Both the position numbers and the translations under genes were made by a program. From Hevea brasiliensis (lineage: Eukaryota > Streptophyta > Magnoliopsida > Malpighiales > Euphorbiaceae), in NCBI RefSeq assembly GCF_030052815.1, contig NC_079505.1, positions 64,837,399-64,901,398 on the forward strand: DNA of 64,000 nt, read 5' to 3'. Shown one piece after another: positions 58,591 through 64,000 of the stretch; position 1 is the stretch's first letter; each line of letters begins with the position of its first letter. Under the pieces are notes generated by a model. The model made no database searches, had not been told where the DNA came from, and saw nothing but the letters and a program-made list of their open reading frames with translations.

Positions 58591-59685
58591 TGTTGAGATG
58601 TGTGGATGTAAAGGAGGCAAAGAAAATCCTTTTCGAGACTCATGAGGGAAACTGTGCAACCCATGCCAATGGGCATATGATGGCTAAACAAATCATGCGA
58701 TGGGGATATTTTTGGACTACAATGGAAAAGGATTGCATTGAGTATTTTCGAAAGTGCCATAAGTGTCAGATCTATGCAGATCCGATAAATGTGCCGCCTC
58801 ACAAATTGTTCAACCTCGTCTCCATGGCCTTACGTGATGTGGGGCATCGATGTGATTGGTACCATCAACCCCAAGGCATCCAATGGGCACAGATTTATCC
58901 TAGTAGCCATCGACTATTTCTCCAAATGGGTCGAAGCAACGTCATATGCTCACATCACATAAAACACATTTCTCAAATTCCTCAGAAATAATATCATCTG
59001 CCGGCATGGCCTCCCCAATGAAATCGTCACTGACAACGCTAAGAATCTGAATGGTCCAAAGATTCAGAGATTGTGTGATCAATACAAAATCCGACATCTC
59101 AATTCCTCCCCATATCGTCCCCAGATGAATGGAGCGGTAGAAGCCGCAAACAAAAATCTCAAGAGGATAATCCGGAAAATGACGGTCACATATAGGGATT
59201 GGCATGATATGCTTCCCTACGCTCTTCACGCATACCGGACTTCTGTAAGAACCTCAACCGGGGCAACTCTATACTCACTGGTTTATGGGATGGAGGCTGT
59301 ATTACCTATTGAGGTTGAAATTCCTTCCCTGAGGATTTTGAAGGAATCGGGGATTGATGAGTCAGAATGGATCCAGTCAAGGTTGGATCAGTTAAACTTG
59401 CTGGATGAGAAAAGGTTAACAGCAGCATGTCATGGGCAATTATACTAGAGGAGAATGGCTAGGGCATTTGACAAAAGCGTTCGCCCATGCGAATTCCAAC
59501 CAAGGGACCTGGTTTTGAAGAAAGTGCTGCCGAATCAAAACGATCCCCGGGGCAAATGGTCACCAACCTATGAGGGACCCTATGTGGTTAAAAAGGCATT
59601 TTCTGGAGGAGCCTTGATCTTGACCCAAATGGATGGTAAAGAATTCCCAAGACCTGTGAATACTGACACCGTCAAGAGATATTAA
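58591..59685 (+). pseudogene. Integrase of the Ogre/Tat-like element (frameshift and stops)
   Basis: The zinc-binding region (H-X6-H ... C-X2-C; HEGNCATH and CHKCQ) is in the main frame. A frameshift near 58820-58830 moves the core to the next frame. There the catalytic residues are intact: Asp 58849 (WGIDVIG), Asp 59032 (VTDNAKN) and Glu 59140 (AVEAANKN), a D-X60-D-X35-E spacing. Stops occur at 58960 and 59446. The C-terminal part (59455-59685) has the GPY-type motif (KWSPTYEGPYVVKKAF). There is no chromodomain, as expected for Tat. Confidence 0.88.
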
Positions 59686-59944
59686 AAAAAAAAAAAAAAA
59701 AAAAAGAGATAGGGTAGGAATGAAAACCCAAAAAAAAAAATAGAGGTGGAAACCCGGAAAGGCGCTTCTAGTCATATAGACGAAGGGGAAGTGAAAACCC
59801 ACAAGGGCGCTTTTCGGGAGAAATGGGGTCATAGGTCAAGTCTTGCAACTCGTCTTCCATTAATCCTTGGCCTTCGAGATTCTGTTAAGTACACTTCATT
59901 GGGGAAGAGCTTCTTGTGTCCGGATTAGGCTTGCTTTGTAAGTA
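59684..59944 (+). other. 3' untranslated start with poly-A tract
   Basis: The integrase stop TAA runs into about 21 A residues (59684-59705). A purine-rich stretch with two aaaacccaaa/gaaaacccac repeats follows, then the tandem array. No gene. Confidence 0.6.
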
Positions 59945-61460
59945 CAATTTACATTTCCTGTTATCAACCTCTGGTTCCTTGATCTAAGTTGATTTTAATT
60001 CCCTGCAATTTAAATTTCCTGCTATCAACCTCTGGTTCCTTGATCTAAGTTGATTTTAATTCCCTGCATTTAAATTTCCTGTTATCAACCTCTGGTTCTT
60101 TGATCTAAGTTGATTTTAATTCCCTGTAATTTAAATTTCCTGCTATCAACGTCTGGTTCCTTGATCTAAGTTGATTTTAATTTCCTGCATTTAAATTTCT
60201 TGTTATCAACCTCTGGTTCCTTGATCTAAGTTGATTTTAATTCCCTACATTTAAATTTCCTGTTATCAACCTCTGGTTCCTTGATCTAAGTTGATTTTAA
60301 TTCCCTGCAATTTAAATTTCCTGCTATCAATCTCTGGTTCCTTGATCTAAGTTGATTTTAATTTCCTGCATTTAAATTTCCTGTTATCAACCTCTGGTTC
60401 CTTGATCTAAGTTGATTTTAATTCCCTGCATTTAAATTTCCTGTTATCAACCTCTGGTTCCTTGATCTAAGTTGATTTTAATTCCCTGCAATTTAAATTT
60501 CCTGCTATCAACCTCTGGTTCATTGATCTAAGTTGATTTTAATTCCCTGCATTTAAATTTCCTATTATCAACCTCTGGTTCATTGATCTAAGTTGATTTT
60601 AATTCCCTGCAATTTAAATTTCCTGCTATCAACCTCTAGTTCCTTGATCTAAGTTGATATTAAATCCCTGCAATTTAAATTTCCTGCTATCAACCTCTGG
60701 TTCCTTGATCTAAGTTGATTTTAATTTTCTGCATTTAAATTTCCTGCTATCAACCTCTGGTTCCTTGATCTAAGTTGATTTTAATTCCCTGCATTTAAAT
60801 TTCCTATTATCAACCTCTGGTTCCTTGATCTAAGTTGATTTTAATTCCCTGCAATTTAAATTTCCTGCTATCAACCTCTAGTTCCTTGATCTAAGTTGAT
60901 TTTAATTTTCTGCAATTTACATTTCCTGTTATCAACCTCTGGTTCCTTGATCTAAGTTGATTTTAATTTCCTGCATTTAAATTTCCTGTTATCAACCTCT
61001 GGTTCCTTGATCTAAGTTGATTTTAATTCCCTGCATTTAAATTTCCTGTTATCAACCTCTGGTTCCTTGATCTAAGTTGATTTAATATCCTGCAATTTAC
61101 ATTTCCTGTTATCAACCTCTAGTTCCTTGACCTAAATTGATTTTAATTTCCTGCATTTAAATTTCCTGTTATCAACCTCTAGTTCCTTGATCTAAGTTGA
61201 TTTTAATTTCTTGCAATTTACATTTCCTGTTATCAATCTCTGGTTCCTTGATCTAAGTTGATTTTAATTTCCTGCAATTTACATTTCCTGTTATCAACCT
61301 CTGGTTCCTTGATCTAAGTTGATTTTAATTTCCAGCAATTTACATTTCCTGTTATCAACCTCTGGTTCCGTGATCTAAGTTGATTTTGATTTCCTGCAAT
61401 TTAAATTTCCTGTTATCAACCCCTGGTTCCTTGATCCAAATTGATTTTAATTTTCTAGTA
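59945..61460 (+). repeat. 60-bp tandem array, about 25 copies, upstream of the 3' LTR
   Basis: Units of 59-61 bp contain atcaacctctggttccttga, tctaagttgattttaat and tcctgcaatttaaatttcct. Twenty-five units were counted, differing by a few bases each, with a worn 26th at the right end. Variants gcaatttaaatttcctgcta and gcatttaaatttcctgtta alternate in two- and three-unit sets. Tandem repeats in this position are known from Tat/Ogre elements and can seed satellite DNA. Confidence 0.97.
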
Positions 61461-61608
61461 TCTTAAACTTCTGTTGCCGATCTCTAGGTCACTAACTTAG
61501 TTATACTTTAGTTCCCTAACTTCGAACACTTAATCCTCCAAAATATGGGTCTGAATCTTTACATAATCCCTACACAGGAAAATTTTTTCCCTTTAATAGA
61601 AATTATGT

Positions 61609-61621
61609 AAAGAGGGACAGC
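61609..61621 (+). promoter_or_regulatory. Polypurine tract of the Ogre/Tat-like element
   Basis: aaagagggacagc lies immediately before the 3' LTR start TGTCGACACC. Confidence 0.75.
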
Positions 61622-64000
61622 TGTCGACACCATATTTTAGCCGATCCCCAGAATCAATAAACTTTGAAACCGATCCCCAGTACTAAATCTCCCTTCGACA
61701 GCTAATTACATTTCCGATCTCTCTTTGCTAGATAACCACATTTCTGATCTCTCCTCACAAGGAATTGAATCAATGCTAAGTCCTCATGTCAGTCAAAGCC
61801 TTACCGGTCTATTAAATCACTCACTGATCTCTCAAACCCATTGTCGAATCTCCTGACCAGTCAAGTATATTCCTGATCTCTTTTGACAAATGAAATTGAA
61901 CTGACACTAAATCTTTGTTACCAGTTTTATTGCCGATCTCCCTTTCAAAAGTTTAGGAATAATCAAAGGTTCCGTTCTGGTTTAATGATGATCCCGATCT
62001 TAAATGTTCAAGCCAAATTTCTAATTTTAATTAAGTCCCGTTTAGCGTTGGTTCCCTACCGATCTCATGCTCATTGTGTTTTCCGATCTCTCACACTTAG
62101 GTTAATAATCACTTTCAGTTATTTCAACATACTCAGACAATCAAGTGTTCAAAAAATTTAGAAATTTTCCGATCACAACCATTCATCGAACAAAAGAGGC
62201 ATTTCATTTCATTTCAAGAATTTGTACAAGTCATTCAGCTGGAGGATCACCCCCAGCCTGATCTACATTTTGTCCGTCTCCCCTCTCACCCTCAGCCTCC
62301 TCCTCACTCTCCTCACCTTCATCCTTGGGAGCCAGGTTGGCCATCCAGGAGAAGTCCTCTTCAGGGTAACGCTTCTTGAGCTCAGCCAGGAGATCTCTGT
62401 GGGCATTCACATAAGCGCCGGCCACTCCAGTCACCATCTCTTCTTCTTTCGCCTTGAGCTCCTCAGCAAGGTGAGCGAGTTGAGCAGCTTCATCGGCCCG
62501 GAGCGCCTGAACTTCTCCAAGAGCATGATCCCGCTCAGCCAGAACATGAGCTTGCTCAGCCAGCTTGTCCTCATAGTACTTCATTCGCCCATCAAGTTGA
62601 GATATGTAGTACCGAGCGGATGATAGTTAGGATCGGAGGGAAGTTGCTTCATGACCTATCCTCTCGACCTCTTTACCCAGGCGATGCGCCTTCTCCCGGA
62701 TCATGTGTTGGTTCACCAAACACTCAATGTTCAGGCTCATAGATCTGGTCAAGATATCATCAAGGCTATCAGGAGACAGCCTATCCCGATCTTCTCGAAG
62801 ACAGATAGAGGACGCCAGGACCTTGGCGAAACCAGGGTTCTCTCGAACCTTGCGATTTTTCTCCAGTGAATGGACCAAGACTTGGGCACCGTGAGAAAGG
62901 GGCCTCACCTATTGTTGGGAAGGACCCCCTTCCGCTCTCGGGACAACTGGAGGAGGTGGAGGTGGCTCTTCCCGGCGAGGAGGAGATCGGATCACTTCCA
63001 CCTCGGGGATCGGTGGTCCCGAGGGTTGAGACGAGCCTTCTCGTATTTCCTGGGCTCATAACGAGGTGTCTGCATCTCCTCGGCCCGCTTCATCTCCCGT
63101 ACCTTCTGGGAGATCTCCCTCTTTCGCTTCCGGCTCTCCTTGGAGGCTTCGCCGCTTGCCATACCTGCACAAAGAAGAGGTCAGTGAGATCGCTAAGGTC
63201 CTGAGATCTGAGATGTAGAAAATAACGATGCCGAGGTCAAAGAGCTGAAGCCCGCGATCTTTGCCGGTGATCAACTCCATTGTCCAGTGGTGAAGTTCGG
63301 CAGTCACTGCATCCAAACAAGAGAACTTTTCTCTGGACGCCTGCTCCTTCAACTCCATCACCATTGCGCCCTCTTCCCTATTCAACACGAAACGCTTCAG
63401 AATTAAGGGGCCCTGGTGTAGCTAGCTACGAGGAAAACCCTCAAAGCCGTTTGGAATTTTGCTCCTTAGAATGAAGAAGCGGTTCTTCCAGTTCTTCAGG
63501 GAGGATGGCAGATTGGTGAAAAGCCCGCAATGTGTCTTCGCCTGGAAGAACCAGTACTCGTCGTCCTTTCGGCGAGTTAATCTATGCAGTTCGGCGAATA
63601 CCTTAGGCGTAGGACGAAATCCCTTAGCTCGGCAGAGGCCTCGGAAGGCTACTAAGATCCGCCACGAGTTCGGGTGAACTTGAGCTATGCACACTTGGTA
63701 AAATTTTAAGACTTCCTTAAAGAATTCATAAAGAGGGAACCGCAGCCCGGCTTTCAACTGTTCTTCATATACCATAATCATGTTGTTCTCCTCGAAGAAA
63801 TGATCGGCACGGTGATCGCCGTGACACCGGATAAGTTCATAAGAATCAGGCTCAATGTTGTACTCCTCATTGAGCATCGCATTGGTTTCTTGAAGGACCG
63901 ATGGCAGCTCGTCCATGGGAAGATTCTCTCTCCCTGAAGAAGGTGCATGCCTTGATGATATCGCTTGTCCCCGAGCTGGAACGGAGACCCTAGGAGGTTC
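61622..64000 (+). mobile_element. 3' LTR of the Ogre/Tat-like element (first 2,379 bp; runs off the window)
   Basis: It is nearly identical to 45666 onward, differing by a few bases per hundred at most by eye. It keeps a 29-bp segment (with a second CCGATCCCCAG) missing in the 5' LTR and lacks one ttcat-type 5-mer present there. The antisense promoters and sense promoter lie beyond the window edge. Confidence 0.93.
62231..64000 (-). pseudogene. Antisense LTR gene 1 (3' LTR copy, start outside the window)
   Basis: It has the same two-exon layout, with the putative intron at 63225-63165. The stop that closes exon 1 early in the 5' LTR is absent here (ETNAMLNEEYN reads through). Other lesions are private to this copy: a Trp-to-TAG near 63420, a 1-nt loss near 63050, and a TAG before VRPLSHG near 62910. 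The coiled-coil frame 62584-62231 is open through the position of a stop in the 5' copy. No single copy in the window is intact. Confidence 0.75.

Larger units (their letters stand above)
45666..64000 (+). mobile_element. Ogre/Tat-like Ty3/gypsy element, nearly complete, 3' end outside the window
   Basis: Order: 5' LTR 45666-51509; primer site 51513-51530; leader; gag-pro-G-patch; putative intron; RT-RNase H-second RNase H-integrase; 60-bp tandem array; polypurine tract; 3' LTR from 61622, cut by the window end. Long LTRs, a tRNA-Arg-type primer site, a G-patch after the protease, an intron before RT, a second RNase H and 3' tandem repeats are all traits of the Ogre/Tat lineage. The reading frame carries several stops and one frameshift, so this copy cannot encode its proteins. 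The left flank duplicate would be catgt (45661-45665). Confidence 0.93.

Noticed and set aside
59945..61460. Regular repeats resembling a CRISPR array
   Set aside because: Units abut with no unique spacers, in a plant retrotransposon.
1..64000. tRNA, rRNA or other structured RNA genes
   Set aside because: None recognised; the only tRNA-like words are the retrotransposon primer-binding sites.

Overview
The window looks like nuclear DNA of a eudicot plant. It is AT-rich, packed with nested LTR retrotransposons, carries microsatellites and plant-type intron borders, and holds two remnants of plant gene families: an IDA-like signalling-peptide precursor and a five-exon GDSL esterase/lipase. The species cannot be told from the sequence. 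No intact, clearly functional host gene was found. No tRNA, rRNA or CRISPR feature was seen.

Layout. 1-4196 is the 3' end of a Ty3/gypsy element (non-coding interior, polypurine tract, LTR 2566-4196). 4258-5074 is a minus-strand gag/LTR scrap of another gypsy element. 6016-10605 is a decayed gene for a secreted precursor built of about eleven tandem modules of about 99 bp. Each module encodes an IDA/IDL-like core (FGMLPKGVPIPPSGPST) followed by a Pro-rich linker. It is split by a 3,436-bp solo LTR (6331-9766) with a perfect TGCTA target duplication. 11426-12045 holds Ty1/copia scraps.

12716-31735 is one composite insertion bounded by ATAAA duplications. It is a Tekay/Del-like gypsy element with a large internal deletion. 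A 6.1-kb solo LTR of an Ogre/Tat-like element was inserted into its 3' LTR (ATGAT duplication). A later 5.86-kb tandem duplication copied gag-pro-RT together with parts of both elements.

31741-45665 is AT-rich spacer with an LTR scrap, a three-copy diverged repeat, a foldback element of about 1 kb, a GDSL pseudogene (39993-41761, minus) and a run of small hairpins. 45666-64000 is an Ogre/Tat-like element with a complete 5.84-kb 5' LTR, a tRNA-Arg-type primer site and gag-pro with a G-patch. These are followed by a putative intron, RT, two RNase H domains, integrase, a 25-copy 60-bp tandem array, a polypurine tract and the first 2.4 kb of the 3' LTR.

Two systems stand out. One is the multi-module IDA-like peptide precursor. 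The other is the Ogre/Tat-like LTR, which carries a sense promoter and two antisense transcription units. Antisense unit 1 encodes a protein of about 600 residues resembling PF04195 (putative gypsy-type transposon), with a short in-frame intron. Antisense unit 2 encodes a conserved protein of about 120 residues. The two units share a duplicated promoter module. All copies here carry lesions, mostly C-to-T or G-to-A changes as expected from decay of methylated cytosines.
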